From: Porphyridium purpureum
Taxonomy: Eukaryota > Rhodophyta > Bangiophyceae > Porphyridiales > Porphyridiaceae
NCBI GenBank assembly: GCA_008690995.1
Contig: VRMN01000003.1
Span: 496,001 to 560,000, forward strand
Length of the DNA stretch: 64,000 nt
Direction of reading: 5' to 3'
Below, piece by piece: positions 27,928-38,570 of the stretch. The notes under the pieces were generated by a model that searched no databases, had not been told where the DNA came from, and saw only the letters and a list, made by a program, of their open reading frames with translations. Each line of letters opens with the position of its first letter. Positions within the stretch are counted from its first letter, which is position 1. Position numbers and translations under genes: made by a program.

Positions 27928-29265
27928 ATGGCTCACGCCGCGGCAGATGATCACAAGACGCCGTCCGCTCGCTTCTCTATGACTTCGCTGTCAGCCACGC
28001 CAGCAATGGGCCCGAACGAGTCGAACGTTTCGCCCGCCGACGGCGTTGACCCGAGCATCTCCGATCGCTTCGTCACGTCACAGGACAAGCGACCGGCTTC
28101 GTATGCAGTTTCGCGCGCGCTGGATTCCGAGGCCGGCGAGGAGCTTGACACTTCTCATACGATCTGTGGATCAGCTCGGCGGGCATACCACTCGGCGCAG
28201 ACGATGCATATGAATAACGAGCAGGTGCTGGCAGCCCTGGGCGCCAGCTATGCAGACACAGATTCGGCCGAGTATGATCAAATAGAAAGCCTTGGGCTCG
28301 CATTTGGCTCAAATCTTGAACCATGCGCTTTCGATGAAGACACTCCCAATCGGCAAGAGCGACCGGCACGTTGGAATCAATCCACAGCGCACGGCAACGG
28401 CACCATTGTCGCCGATCTCTACGATGACGCCGACCTTGGCCATGATGACAATGACGACGAGAGGGAACCAGACATTGAACATATGAACTCGGATGCCTTG
28501 AGAAGCTTGATTCATCACAAGGATGCCATCATTGCATCTCTTGTCGACGAAAGTCTGGCCGAGCAGCGAAAGAGAAATCGCTTCGGTGATCTCGGGGACG
28601 AGGGGGGGAGCGAAAATCATTTGACCGGCATTCTGCAGCTCTCTGCCTCTGTGTATAATCATAAAGCAGGAACGCCTTTGTTAGACCGGCACACGCTTGA
28701 AGAAACGGTCAGACTTTCGCAAGAGGCATGTGAACGGGCTGTGGCCCAAGTTGTTGCTTTGGAGGTGCAGCAAAGCCAGGCCAAGCTTCTCGTCTCAAGA
28801 CTGATGGTTGAGAACGCTGCGCTACAAAAACAAACCTCAGACCCAACTGTGGCGGGAGGTAATGATGGCGTGAGGGGCGCAGAATGTGCCGTGCAGCGCC
28901 TGGAAGCCCTGAGTGAGGCGCTTGAAGCACGTTTGGGACAAGCCTTCGCGCAGTCAGAGCTGCAGCGCAAGCTTTATGAGCTCGAGCTACGTGTGATCGA
29001 GTCGGAAGCGGCGCACAGAGCCAAAAGCGCTGAATTCGAGCAGCGCTTAATTAACATCTTGGAGGAGAACAAGGCGCTCAGGAGCAAAGTAGTCAAATGT
29101 GAGTCTGCCTTGGAAATGAGCGAACGCGAAAATAGACTTCTTCGTGAGGAGCTTGTTCAGGCTCAAAAGCAGACGGAAGACACAGACTCGTTGCGTGTTC
29201 TGTTGAACGAGAAGGATGCAATCATCTCATCCCTTGTGGAAGAACTAAATGGAGCGGTTCTTTGA
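27928..29265 (+). CDS. coiled-coil protein of unknown function
   Basis: I do not recognise this 445-residue protein. Residues 1 to about 185 are low-complexity and acidic, rich in Asp, Glu, Ser and Ala, with DDADLGHDDNDDERE near 170. From about 240 to 445 the sequence is heptad-like, with long Glu/Leu/Ala/Lys/Gln-rich helices, so a coiled coil is expected. A short motif occurs twice: LRSLIHHKDAIIASLVDE near residue 190 and LRVLLNEKDAIISSLVEE at the very C-terminus, which bracket the coiled coil. No enzyme motif, membrane segment or targeting signal is visible. A scaffold or trafficking role is possible but unsupported. Confidence 0.75.
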   Translation: MAHAAADDHKTPSARFSMTSLSATPAMGPNESNVSPADGVDPSISDRFVTSQDKRPASYAVSRALDSEAGEELDTSHTICGSARRAYHSAQTMHMNNEQVLAALGASYADTDSAEYDQIESLGLAFGSNLEPCAFDEDTPNRQERPARWNQSTAHGNGTIVADLYDDADLGHDDNDDEREPDIEHMNSDALRSLIHHKDAIIASLVDESLAEQRKRNRFGDLGDEGGSENHLTGILQLSASVYNHKAGTPLLDRHTLEETVRLSQEACERAVAQVVALEVQQSQAKLLVSRLMVENAALQKQTSDPTVAGGNDGVRGAECAVQRLEALSEALEARLGQAFAQSELQRKLYELELRVIESEAAHRAKSAEFEQRLINILEENKALRSKVVKCESALEMSERENRLLREELVQAQKQTEDTDSLRVLLNEKDAIISSLVEELNGAVL

Positions 29266-29736
29266 GACTGACACGCCAGCTACAGCGCCATTTCAAGTGG
29301 GTGATTCTTTTCTCAGCATACCATGACCTGGTGCAAGCTTTGCCAGACGTACAAGTGCACGTGAACATATCGAGTTCTTTACTTCGTTCGACATTGAAGA
29401 CCTCTGCCGCTCGCAGACTAAAGACTGTGCGTGAGGAAGTGTGTATGCGATACAAGTAGGTTGCCCTGTTCGTAGTCATCCACAGTGACGCAGTGTCCGT
29501 GATGCGCCTCAGAGTAAAGTAGTACGTCAGTATGCGCGTGTTAGAAAAACTTCTGGAAGGGGAAAATTGAGGTCAGGATATTGTAGCAGCAGGGCGGCGC
29601 AGGAAGAGAAAGGTGTTGTTCCAGAGTGCCAAGCACGAGTTGCAACAACTTTCGTCTTTGCGTCCGTTTTGGCCGAAGAATACAAGATCCCGACGGTCGC
29701 ATCGTTGCGGGTGCTCCGCGTAGATTGGTCGATAAG
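29266..29736. other. intergenic before DDRGK1
   Basis: About 470 bp between two plus-strand genes. The DDRGK1 frame stays open back to an ATG at 29626, but the extra residues are not typical for the family. Nothing else is seen. Confidence 0.45.
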
Positions 29737-30681
29737 ATGGGTGGGTTTGACTGGAGCCTGGTGCCGCTGATTGGGGTGTTTGGGGCCATGCTGATCCTCG
29801 CGGGGGTGTTGATATGGATGCAGAACCACGCAGAAGAGAGCGCGGGACAGGCGCTTGAAGACAATGTCGTCACGCAGAATGAGCAGCAGCAGCAGCGCGT
29901 CGTGGGAGACGGCAATCCCGACCAGCGCAAGAGCGCTACGCTATCCCGCATGAGGAGAAGGAAACCGACGAAAGGCGAGAGTTCATCCGCGGTGGCGCCT
30001 CGCCATGTTGAGCGTCCGGCCGAGGACGAGCAGGATGCGCAGGAAGGCGCCATGGAAGAAAACGATGCGGATGAAGTGTACGCGGCAGGCAAAGGCAAAA
30101 GGAAGAAGGAGGCTCACAAGGAAGCTAAGCGTGCTGCGACGGCAGCTCGCGACGCTGCAATTGCTGCGCAAAAGGAGCGCCGCGAGGCAGAGCGCGAACG
30201 ACAGGAGGAAAAGGAGGAAGCGCGTAAAGAAAAGGAGGAGATAGAGCGTGAAGCGAGACAAAAAGATGAGGAAGAGCGGCTAAAGAAAGAGGAGGAAGAA
30301 TACGAGGCCTGGAAGCACCTTATTTCCGTTGACCAGCAGGGCGACGAAGAAGAAAGGCTGACGCAAGAGTCGCAAGGTTTGTTGGCCGAATTCATTGGGC
30401 GCATCAAGGAGCAAAAAGTTAATGTGCTTGAGGAGCTTGCCGCTGAATTTGGACTCCGCACGCAAGAGGTCATCAGTCGCGTGACGGCGCTCGAGGCCGC
30501 TGGGTCAATATCAGGCGTCTTTGACGACCGCGGTAAATTTATCTACGTCTCGAACGATGAAATGAATGAGCTTGCTGAGTTTATCAAGAAGCGCGGGCGC
30601 GTGTCCTTGCCCGATGTTGTCGATTTTTGTACACAGATTATCAGTAGGGATCTTCGTAAGCCAGCAATAAATTCTGCCTGA
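29737..30681 (+). CDS. DDRGK1: DDRGK domain protein (UFBP1), UFMylation adaptor at the ER
   Basis: This 314-residue protein is the DDRGK1/UFBP1 component of the UFM1 ligase complex, which with UFL1 and CDK5RAP3 modifies ER-bound ribosomes. It begins with an ER membrane anchor (LVPLIGVFGAMLILAGVLIW), followed by a polar linker and a long charged Glu/Lys/Arg helix (about residues 120-220). The C-terminal winged-helix region reads EEYEAWKHLISV, LLAEFIGRIKEQKV, ELAAEFGLRTQEVISRVTAL and the name-giving FDDRGKFIYVS. The ATG at 29737 places the anchor at the N-terminus as in the family. Its presence implies a UFM1 system in this organism. The gene converges with CDC45. Confidence 0.94.
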   Translation: MGGFDWSLVPLIGVFGAMLILAGVLIWMQNHAEESAGQALEDNVVTQNEQQQQRVVGDGNPDQRKSATLSRMRRRKPTKGESSSAVAPRHVERPAEDEQDAQEGAMEENDADEVYAAGKGKRKKEAHKEAKRAATAARDAAIAAQKERREAERERQEEKEEARKEKEEIEREARQKDEEERLKKEEEEYEAWKHLISVDQQGDEEERLTQESQGLLAEFIGRIKEQKVNVLEELAAEFGLRTQEVISRVTALEAAGSISGVFDDRGKFIYVSNDEMNELAEFIKKRGRVSLPDVVDFCTQIISRDLRKPAINSA

Positions 30682-30943
30682 ATCAAGCTGCCTAGTTGCA
30701 GGCACTAAGAAGGTGAAGGCCGGAGCTTTTTTTGGGCGCGTGCAGCATTATGATTTCTTCCCTTGATTGGCTTTCCTTTCATTGTGACCCTCTTGCGTAT
30801 TCGGGTATCGTACTGAGACGAGGCGGCTGTGAATCGCATTGAATGAACGCACATGACCTACAAGTAAGCATAGATGCTCCCCGCGAATCCTTTCCCGAGG
30901 GGCAGATAACAAATTTTGCCATGTGACCGAGCTGACTTTTCAC

Positions 30944-33004
30944 TTACGCGAGGCTGTCGTGCAAAAATCGAATAACGTCCTGTTCGTATCCATCTGCAAT
31001 GAGCACATGCCCGTGGTGGAAGCCCGTGCATCTGACCGGAGCTCGAATCTTACGGGCTGCTTCACGTAAAAGGTTCGAATAGTTATTCGGTTGGTTTGCA
31101 TCGGGCGAGAGGGCGACAGCGTTCCAGAACTTGCCACATTGTGTGCGCGCCACAAGCACAAATGGCTTTTTTCGTGCCTTTTGCATGACACCAAATACGG
31201 TCTGCAACTGCAAGCCGATTCGAGTCAGCACGAGTGCATCAGAAACATACTCTTTGTTCTGCGTGTGATGCAAGAATGCATACCGGAAAGCACCCCCTGA
31301 AACAAAGCGACGTCCTTCCAGAACAGCAGATACCTCCATCTGGACGACCTTTTGCAACAGCAATGCTCGCTCAATTCCAGTGCGGAGGTCGACAGGTCGT
31401 AAGCTCAGAGAGTCGGATGATCTCCAAAACAGAACGACACGGTCGCTCACCTCATGGGTTTTTTCTTGCAATCGCTGATGAGACGAAGTGCTGTTTGCCG
31501 CGCTCTCCTCGGAAGGATTCGATTCGTGCACGAGCATGGCCGCTGCCGCCAAAGCTGCATCACACGCTGAGAGCGAGCCGCTGTATCCAGCAAGGCTTTT
31601 GGTGAAGCCTGGATGTGCAAGCTCTCGTACTCCAAAAAGTTCTGCACACATGGACGGAATACGCTCTAGCAAACTTTCTCGCCGCGTAGTGTCCATGTAG
31701 TAATAGTTCTGCTTTGCATCGCTCAGTGGGATTCCGATGCTTGCAAGAAGCTCCTGCACTTTTCTCCTTCCTGATTGTCGCCATGACCCCAGGCGGGCGG
31801 ACAGCACGGACGAGTAAAGTAATGCATCAAGCAGGGACGTGTGACGAAGCAATTCGACGTGCAGCTCTCTGCTGTAGCGAATTCGGGAGCTTTGTGTTGA
31901 CGCCTCCAGGGATTGTCTCGAGAACAGGCTTCCATTATTGTTGCTTTCGCCAAAGCGATTACCTGCGAACGCGCTGTTAGTATCGTCGTTTTCGTCCTGC
32001 TCGAAACCGGTATGGCGTGGTATCTCGTCTCGGAGGTAGCGATAACAGTCGCTGTATTGCGCATGACTGATACGACGGAAGAAATATTGGTCGGCGAGAC
32101 CAATCATCGCAAACCACACGCTTTCGGCGTCGGCCTTGTTGACCGACGCCACCATGGCGTACGCGTGCACGGCTGAAGGAGTCGACCAGACACATTGCGA
32201 ATAGTATTCACGCGCAAAGGCGCGCGCTTCTCGCGTGTTCTCTGTGTCTTCGTCATCATCGTCCAAGTCTGCCTCGTCCTCGTCCGCGAGACCATCCACT
32301 ACTCGTCGCTTTTCTCGGCGTGCCGATACCTTCTTGCGACGCCGTTTTTTGGATGACTTTGATCCCTCAGCTTGTCTCGCCTTTGAGATTTGATTGTTGC
32401 CCTGCGCAGAAACGCTTCCTATGTCGCCTTCATCCCCACGACCAGTGTCCGAGTCGTCGCCTTGGGAGTCCAAGAGATCATCCGCGTACCACTCGTCCGC
32501 TGGTGTCGGCACGAAGCCGAGATAATCTTCAAATCCCAAGACCGGGTACTCATTTGGAACTGGTGTGTCGTCTAGGAGATGAATCTGTGCGCTGTCGATG
32601 TTGGCTAGATGAACGGGTCTCCTCGGGTCGATGACGAGCATGGCAACTCTGGCCTGGTCCGGGCTACCCTCGAGCAGAAGCTCGTCGAGATTTGCGGCGG
32701 CACCGCAACCGATCAGCACAGCGAGATACTTACTTTCCGCTGATGAGATTGAAGACGACGACGCTGTTTCGGCCGCGTCGAGTGCATTACGAAAGGCGAC
32801 GCGCAGTTCGTCGTAGTCTGCCACTGGGACGAGCGTGTGTTCCATGGCCTCTGCGCGCAGCATGGCGGACACGATCTTGGACGCAGCCACGGCGTCGACC
32901 TCGGCGCACGCCACAAAGATGGGGACGCCTTTTTGATGTGCGCGTGCGCAGCCCAGCTTGAGCTGCTGCCAGAGCTCGCCAAACGCTTCGGGCCGGACCA
33001 GCAT
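30944..33004 (-). CDS. CDC45: DNA replication initiation factor CDC45
   Basis: The 686-residue protein is CDC45, which joins MCM2-7 and GINS to form the replicative CMG helicase. The N-terminal region shows the RecJ/DHH-like family pattern: GVPIFVACAEVDAVAASKIV, LIGCGAAANLDELL and PRRPVHLANI. An acidic and basic linker near residues 185-245 (GRGDEGD, KKRRRKK, DLDDDDEDTEN) matches the charged insertion of CDC45. Later come YSQCVWSTPSAVHAYAMV, a long helical part and the C-terminal FHHGHVLIADGYEQDVIRFL. Divergence from animal sequences is moderate, but the order of segments is complete. Confidence 0.94.
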   Translation of the reverse strand: MLVRPEAFGELWQQLKLGCARAHQKGVPIFVACAEVDAVAASKIVSAMLRAEAMEHTLVPVADYDELRVAFRNALDAAETASSSSISSAESKYLAVLIGCGAAANLDELLLEGSPDQARVAMLVIDPRRPVHLANIDSAQIHLLDDTPVPNEYPVLGFEDYLGFVPTPADEWYADDLLDSQGDDSDTGRGDEGDIGSVSAQGNNQISKARQAEGSKSSKKRRRKKVSARREKRRVVDGLADEDEADLDDDDEDTENTREARAFAREYYSQCVWSTPSAVHAYAMVASVNKADAESVWFAMIGLADQYFFRRISHAQYSDCYRYLRDEIPRHTGFEQDENDDTNSAFAGNRFGESNNNGSLFSRQSLEASTQSSRIRYSRELHVELLRHTSLLDALLYSSVLSARLGSWRQSGRRKVQELLASIGIPLSDAKQNYYYMDTTRRESLLERIPSMCAELFGVRELAHPGFTKSLAGYSGSLSACDAALAAAAMLVHESNPSEESAANSTSSHQRLQEKTHEVSDRVVLFWRSSDSLSLRPVDLRTGIERALLLQKVVQMEVSAVLEGRRFVSGGAFRYAFLHHTQNKEYVSDALVLTRIGLQLQTVFGVMQKARKKPFVLVARTQCGKFWNAVALSPDANQPNNYSNLLREAARKIRAPVRCTGFHHGHVLIADGYEQDVIRFLHDSLA

Positions 33005-36000
33005 GTTTCCCTATCGTGCACGTTCTGCAACTGCACTTGCACGTCCCCTGGCGCCTCCCCACTCCATCCGTATCCACCGCAGTGCGCCAGAGAACCCGAA
33101 GCTCCCTCGCGCACGCACTCGCTCACACGCTCTCTCTCACAGTCGCTCTTGCCCTTTGTCTCTTGTCCCAAAGCCGCATGTCCGCGCTCGCCCATTGCGT
33201 GTGTCGCGCGCGCGCGTTTTTGCCCGCTTAGGGTTTCTTCCCGCTTTCGAAAACGCGCTGTAAGCGCCCACTTTCGCGCGCGCCACGCGAATACACAGCT
33301 GTACCGAAAAACGCGCGCGGTACAGTGATGCGTGCAGGAGCACGCGCGTGAGACGGGAGCGAGGTGCGCCTGACCTGCGGGTGGCGATGCGTCGCGTCTG
33401 TTGCACGAGCGACATCAGCGCGAGGTGTTGAACCCCAGCGAAGGCGTCTGTGTCCAGGCGTGTTTCGTCGGCTGGCGTCGGCGTGGAAGGTGGGTCGAGC
33501 GCCGACTGGCTTTAGAAGTTCATCGTTGCGTAAGGACACATACACGCTGAACGAGAAGGCAAGCACTCATGTCACAAAGCGCGGTGCGAGGCTCGCGGCC
33601 GCATTTGCACGGACAGTGCGTCACCGCATGAGTTTGAAGAATATGAATCTGAACCCCTCTTCGTTCAGCCTATCGCCAACGGTTGGTGCCGAGGTGCTCT
33701 GCTTTCCAGATTGACGCTCATTTTGCGCATGATGGTGTCCAAGTGGCTGCAAAATGCGGCAGTCATGTGATTCGGATGATCCTGAGGGTGACCAATGCGT
33801 GCGTACAAGGTCGCAGGTCTATCGTGCACGCACTTGTCTTCCGCCGTGATGGGAGAGACAAAGTTGACCCAGCCGTGTCCAGTTGCCTATGCAGCAGAGC
33901 GCCGCGGCCTGGCGCAGCGTCTCACTCTTACGTGCGCTCCATAAAGGATGGGGATAAGCATCATCGTAGAGCAGGTCTTTCTCTGCGAGATCCGATCCGC
34001 TGTCTGAACGGAGCTTCCGTTCAATCTTTTGAGGCGTGGACGACGTAAAGCCGCAGTCGAGTGCTGCTGGTGTGGAATTGAGAATGTAGTCGAGCGACGT
34101 CTTGTTCGATACGCGCGAAACTTGCGGCTGTGAGTCATGATACTGGACTTGGCTGGAAAACGGCAGCGTCTGATTATTATTTGGACTCGACGTGCGGCAT
34201 GCGAGGCTGGTCGCGTCGGATACTAGATTTAGAACCTTCGTGAGCCCTCGGCCCGATCGAGCACCACATCATCATGATTGACGATGTATCCTCAGAACAT
34301 TTTGTCCAGGATTCTCGCCAGTTTCTGTCCCTGGACGAGAGGAGATTTGCCAATCTCTTGCTGATCATCTTACAATTTAAATGAAGCAGAAAGGGCTGTT
34401 CTTAGAACTTGTGTCTCGCACGTCTGTGTCCATCTCGGAAACTTTTGCCTTTGACGTAAATGCCTCGTCTCGGCCCCTCTCCCAGTCTGCATGCCCACAT
34501 CTTTTCTTTCTACCGCTTGCCTGTTGACTGTGTCCTCCGTTCAATCCCGAGGATGTGGCCTCCTGTTGTACCCGAGATTCTTCACGGAATACTTGAAGTG
34601 CTTTCTTGAATGCATAGAATAATGGGTCTCGCTTGCCCAGGCGCAACGATGTTGAGTCTGGCATGATTTTTGACTCCTGCGAAATGCGTCCCTTCTCTCA
34701 GGCAGCTGAGATCCGGCTCATCAGGGCTCGCATCGTTCAGCGTGTTCGGCAGATATACATGTCACTCATGGATTTGGAGTAGACTTTTGACGACTTTTGG
34801 TTGCAGTGCGGTCGACAAGTGCCACAAAGGAGATTTTGACGCTTGATAAGTCTGCACACGGCATAGCCGTTGCAAGATACGCCTCAGCACAAATCCTCTG
34901 GAAATAAGCTGCCGGTCGATTCAATTTCAAGCTTTGTGGCTTTCACGAGAGGAGTCATCCTCTCGTTAATTGTACGGCTCAAGTGGACCTTCTGCAATTC
35001 AATGCTGATATCAGGACGAAGTAAGTCGCAAAACAAGCCTCGGAAACGTTTGTATCTCACGAAGATTTCACGTGGCAAGCGAGCTGACTGCGTCAAGATC
35101 TGAAAGCGGCAAACCAATCGGTAGACAAAAATCAACAAAGCTTCGCAACCCTGCGAGGAATTTCTGATTCATATATGCTGGTACAAGCTTCACGCCTCAA
35201 CCTCGTCGACTCGCTGCGCCGCGCGGGCGTCGATAAGCTTCGCGTCGCGCATTCATCGCGTGCAAAAGTGGTGGCACAGCAGATGCAAGGACGAGAGCCA
35301 GAAACAAAACCGATGGGAGTATTAGCTGTGCAAACCGTTGATTGCATCTCAGACGACTGCGCAGTGATGCGAGAAGATCTTGAATGCTGCTGGGTATGGT
35401 CACGTGAGCGACTCATCTGGTAATAACCCAAAGTGCGTTAAATCGCTTTTGGACGCCTTGCAAGCACGAACACACTTAGCAGTGACAGGGCGTACGACAT
35501 TGGACTTCCGGGTCCGAGCACACCTGCACAAGCTCTCATAAAGAACATCAGAAGCATGCAGAAGTACGCAAAGACACAGTCCGTGTTATGTGTCCGCTAA
35601 GAGTGCGCCGTATGTGAACCCGCTTCAGAAGAAAGAATCCCATTCAAACTCAGCGGCGGCAACCGCATGGTCTTTAGCAAGCGCGAGAGCTGCGTTCCAT
35701 CTCTCGAAAGCTTTCAGAAACAACGCCATAAGGACTCACCCAAATTCGACCAGTTTCAGTAGAGCGTGAATGGTGTAGCTCTGTGTTGAGTCCCTCCACG
35801 GCCCTCACTTTTTATATGCAGACCACCTGCCAGAGACTTGCGAAATTCCTACCAAGTTTCAGTCGTCATGCATTGTTCTGCTCAGTGCAGAATTCATTTT
35901 CTTGTCGGGATTCGTCCTATAATGTGAGAGTCGTATCGTACTGTGATGAGAATTCAATCATGGACTGCTGTTTGTTTACTCAGACGATTTGAATGGTGCA

Positions 36001-36045
36001 TAATTTCAAAATTCCTGTTCTACACTGTTTCGAAGACTGACAAGA
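33005..36045. other. gene-poor interval, left flank of PiT palindrome
   Basis: Three kilobases without a gene I can support. The first 500 bp are GC-rich and should hold the CDC45 promoter. From about 33.7 kb onward the DNA is more AT-rich than coding regions. Short open frames (60-120 codons) lie in many phases on both strands; the most protein-like are 34377-34664 (minus) and 35175-35423 (plus), but neither has a known domain. Decayed insertions are possible; I see no terminal repeats or element proteins that would name one. Confidence 0.5.
33272..33279 (+). promoter_or_regulatory. E2F-like site upstream of CDC45
   Basis: TTTCGCGC matches the E2F/DP consensus TTTSSCGC and lies about 270 bp upstream of the CDC45 start codon. 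CDC45 is an S-phase gene that E2F controls in plants and animals. The surroundings are rich in CGCG, so a chance match is quite possible. Confidence 0.3.
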
Positions 36046-37779
36046 TCATTCCTGCTCGACCAGAAGCTCTGACGGGAAGGTCAGCGTGCACGTCTGCAAA
36101 TCTGCATTGCCTGTGCACGTGTACTCATAGTCGTTGAACGAATCCTCAACACCGTTTCCAACAACAGCCGCCGGCGGCACAAACCACTGGCCCTGCGTTC
36201 CTCCGCGGCAGATCACGTACATCAGCGCGTTCAGACCCATCGCAACCGGCAGCGTCAGAACCCACGACGCAGCCACCTTGAGCATCAGCTTCCAGTTCAC
36301 CTTCTTGTACCCCTGCGTCTCGCACAGACCGGCGCCAATCACTCCACCCACGCTGCAGTGCGTCGTCGACACCGGGATACCAACGTACGAAGCAATCAGC
36401 ACAGAAAACGCCGTCGCCAGCTCGGCGCTCAAGCCACGGATCGGCGTCATCAAAGTAATGTTCTGCCCAATCGTGCGCATCACCTTCGCGCCAAACAGCC
36501 ACAGCCCGGCAAGAATGCCGACGGTGCAGTAAGCCAGCGCCCAGTACTCGGGGTCTGGCTTGCTGACCACGCTCGCGTACTCAATCGTCTGGTACACAGC
36601 AATCAATGTCCCGCTCGAGTTACCAATATCGTTGGCACCAAATGCAATCGCCTCGTAGCAAGCAGACACCATCTGCCCAAAAGCAAAGCGCGACTCCAGC
36701 TCAGGGTGCCAAATGTCGTTCGGTGCAAGCCCCTCGGCGCGCATGTCTGCGTCCGACCTCATGATCGAGCTCACCACAGACATCGCGTTCGAGCGCTGCG
36801 ACGCACCAGACACAGCAGCGCTGCCCACCGCGGCCGACGCCGTCGCCGGTGCAGCCGCCGCGGGCGCCGTCGCATTCTCCTCGTCACGCTCGCTCGACGA
36901 GCTCACCTCGTCCAGCTCGTCCAGGTCCTTCGCCACAGTCTCGTCCTCGTCGTGGAACCCGCCAATCAGCCCGCGCTTGGCGTAGTATCCGTTGATCGGC
37001 TTGTGCAGACCGGCAATCCACGCCACGGCAATCGCAGTCGCCACACCAAACGCAATGCCCAGGTTCATCCCCACTGCCTCGTCGTCATACTTGAACGTCA
37101 CAAAGATCAGGAACGTCAGGAACGCCAGGAACAGCACAATGCCCATGTAGAAAATCTGCTGCTTCAGGCCCCACTCCAGGCGCGACTCGTCCTCCTGCAC
37201 CTTGCGCAGAAACCAGTACTTCGCAGTCAGGTAGAACGCCACGGAAAAGATGCCCGTCACCACAGGAGATGCCACCCACGAGATCACAATCTTGCCCACG
37301 CCCGGCCACCAGTCAATGCCAGACCCGCCAAACTGCACCAGCCCAAAGCCCATCACGGACCCAACAACCGAGTGCGTCGTCGACACGGGCATGCTCAGCC
37401 ATGTCGCGAGGCTCACCCACAGGCCCGTCGAGATTGCTGCAGTCAACATACCCAGCGCAAACAGCTGCGGAATATCCTCAAACAGCCTGTAGTTCACAAT
37501 GCCCTTGCCCACGGTCTTCGCCACCTGCGACCCAATGGTCATGGAGCCCAGCGTGATGAAGATGGACGCCGCAATGCACGCCTGCGTCACCGTCAGCACC
37601 TTGGCGCCCACCGACGTGCCAAAGCAGTTGGCAACATCGTTCGCGCCCATCGACGCTCCCTGCAGGAACGAAGCAATCAAGCACGTCGCAAAAATCCACT
37701 GCCACGGCTGCATCTGCGTGGTCCCCGAGAAGGGGTCAATGTTGTACACCACCGTCCCCATCTCACAATCCCTTTGCAC
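36046..37779 (-). CDS. PTA: PiT family Na+/Pi symporter, left palindrome copy
   Basis: The 577-residue protein is an inorganic phosphate transporter of the PiT family (PHO4/PHO89/SLC20 type), probably Na+-coupled and at the plasma membrane. Both PiT signatures are present: GANDVANCFGTSVGAKVLT near the N-terminus and GANDIGNSSGTLIAVYQ in the second half, together with PVSTTHSVVGSVMGFG and PVSTTHCSVGGVIGAG. A hydrophilic loop of about 110 residues, with an acidic ELDEVSSSSERDEE stretch and an Ala-rich part, divides the two membrane halves as is usual. The gene is nearly identical to the one at 39774-41510, read in the opposite direction. Differences cluster in the first 12 residues and in a short stretch near residue 180-205. 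Confidence 0.96.
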   Translation of the reverse strand: MQRDCEMGTVVYNIDPFSGTTQMQPWQWIFATCLIASFLQGASMGANDVANCFGTSVGAKVLTVTQACIAASIFITLGSMTIGSQVAKTVGKGIVNYRLFEDIPQLFALGMLTAAISTGLWVSLATWLSMPVSTTHSVVGSVMGFGLVQFGGSGIDWWPGVGKIVISWVASPVVTGIFSVAFYLTAKYWFLRKVQEDESRLEWGLKQQIFYMGIVLFLAFLTFLIFVTFKYDDEAVGMNLGIAFGVATAIAVAWIAGLHKPINGYYAKRGLIGGFHDEDETVAKDLDELDEVSSSSERDEENATAPAAAAPATASAAVGSAAVSGASQRSNAMSVVSSIMRSDADMRAEGLAPNDIWHPELESRFAFGQMVSACYEAIAFGANDIGNSSGTLIAVYQTIEYASVVSKPDPEYWALAYCTVGILAGLWLFGAKVMRTIGQNITLMTPIRGLSAELATAFSVLIASYVGIPVSTTHCSVGGVIGAGLCETQGYKKVNWKLMLKVAASWVLTLPVAMGLNALMYVICRGGTQGQWFVPPAAVVGNGVEDSFNDYEYTCTGNADLQTCTLTFPSELLVEQE

Positions 37780-37907
37780 ACCCTTACGAATGTAATCCTA
37801 ATGAAAGGGCCCCAATCAACTTGCTCTGCACTGCCTCTGCACCTGTCTTGCTTGGCTATCACTTCTTGCCTGCCTCACTTCTCCCGCAGCGAAGACCGGT
37901 CCTCGCG

Positions 37908-37915
37908 CTCTTATA
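37908..37915 (-). promoter_or_regulatory. TATA-like box of left PiT gene
   Basis: On the minus strand this reads TATAAGAG, about 130 bp before the start codon, within GC-rich DNA. The same sequence is kept at the equivalent place in the other palindrome arm (39637-39644). Confidence 0.55.
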
Positions 37916-38266
37916 CCGCACGCCGGGACGCATGCCGCCGCCATGAGGCGCGCGGCACGAACCCTCCAGTCGCACGCGCGGGCGCGCGGTCGGCGAATCG
38001 ACCCATCGCCGCAACGGACTCTGGACGGAATCTCTGCCGGCACGGAAGGAGCCTGCTGCTCATCCGCCGCTCGCTGCTCATCGCGCGCGTGGGCACGCAA
38101 GCGTATCGAATCGCACGCGCGCCGCCCGCCCAAACGGCTGCCTTTTCCTAGCGCCGCGCGCCGCCCGCAGTGTACTTGTGGTGAACACGCGCGACCCGCG
38201 CAGGGGCGCCCGCGGCTGCAGCCGCAGTTCCGGCGGATTGCGCGCGTTTTATGGTTTTGGTACCAA

Positions 38267-38308
38267 AACGGCTCCATCTTGCGCGGTTTTACCGCAACGG
38301 CTCCATCT
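38267..38308 (-). promoter_or_regulatory. two copies of a 13-bp promoter motif, left arm
   Basis: The minus strand carries AGATGGAGCCGTT at 38296-38308 and again at 38267-38279. The pair lies about 500 bp upstream of the start codon and is kept in the right arm at 39249-39261 and 39276-39288. Repetition of an exact 13-mer suggests a binding site; the factor is unknown. Confidence 0.45.
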
Positions 38309-38570
38309 CAACGCGGACTCGCGCCGGAGGATCTCTGGCGCGCCCATCAGTGCAGCGCAGCCGCGCGTAGTACAGTGCGCGTGGCCTCGCGCGCGCGTTT
38401 TGCTAGTAAGTACTGTGCGGACCCCAAACGCATGATGAGCATCGGCTCGCAGCCTGCGGCAAATGATTCACTTCTCCGCGGCGCAGGTACCGGACCCAGC
38501 GCCTCATCCTTGCGCACAGCGCAGGCCCCATCGTCCGGGCAGAGTCGCACGTCTCCGGTGAGTGCGAATC

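Larger units (their letters stand above)
36046..38570. repeat. inverted repeat, left arm (PiT gene plus promoter)
   Basis: This arm matches the reverse complement of about 38988-41510 over the whole PiT coding sequence and about 790 bp upstream. Similarity fades near 38550-38570 on the inner side. On the outer side it ends at the stop codon: the two arms agree up to GAGCAGGAAT and then differ completely. Arm length is about 2.5 kb. Confidence 0.92.

Noticed and set aside
36358-38151. 597-codon open frame antisense to the left PiT gene (and its twin at 39606-40850)
   Set aside because: His/Arg-rich shadow of a GC-rich coding sequence; no domain, and the true PiT frame explains the region.
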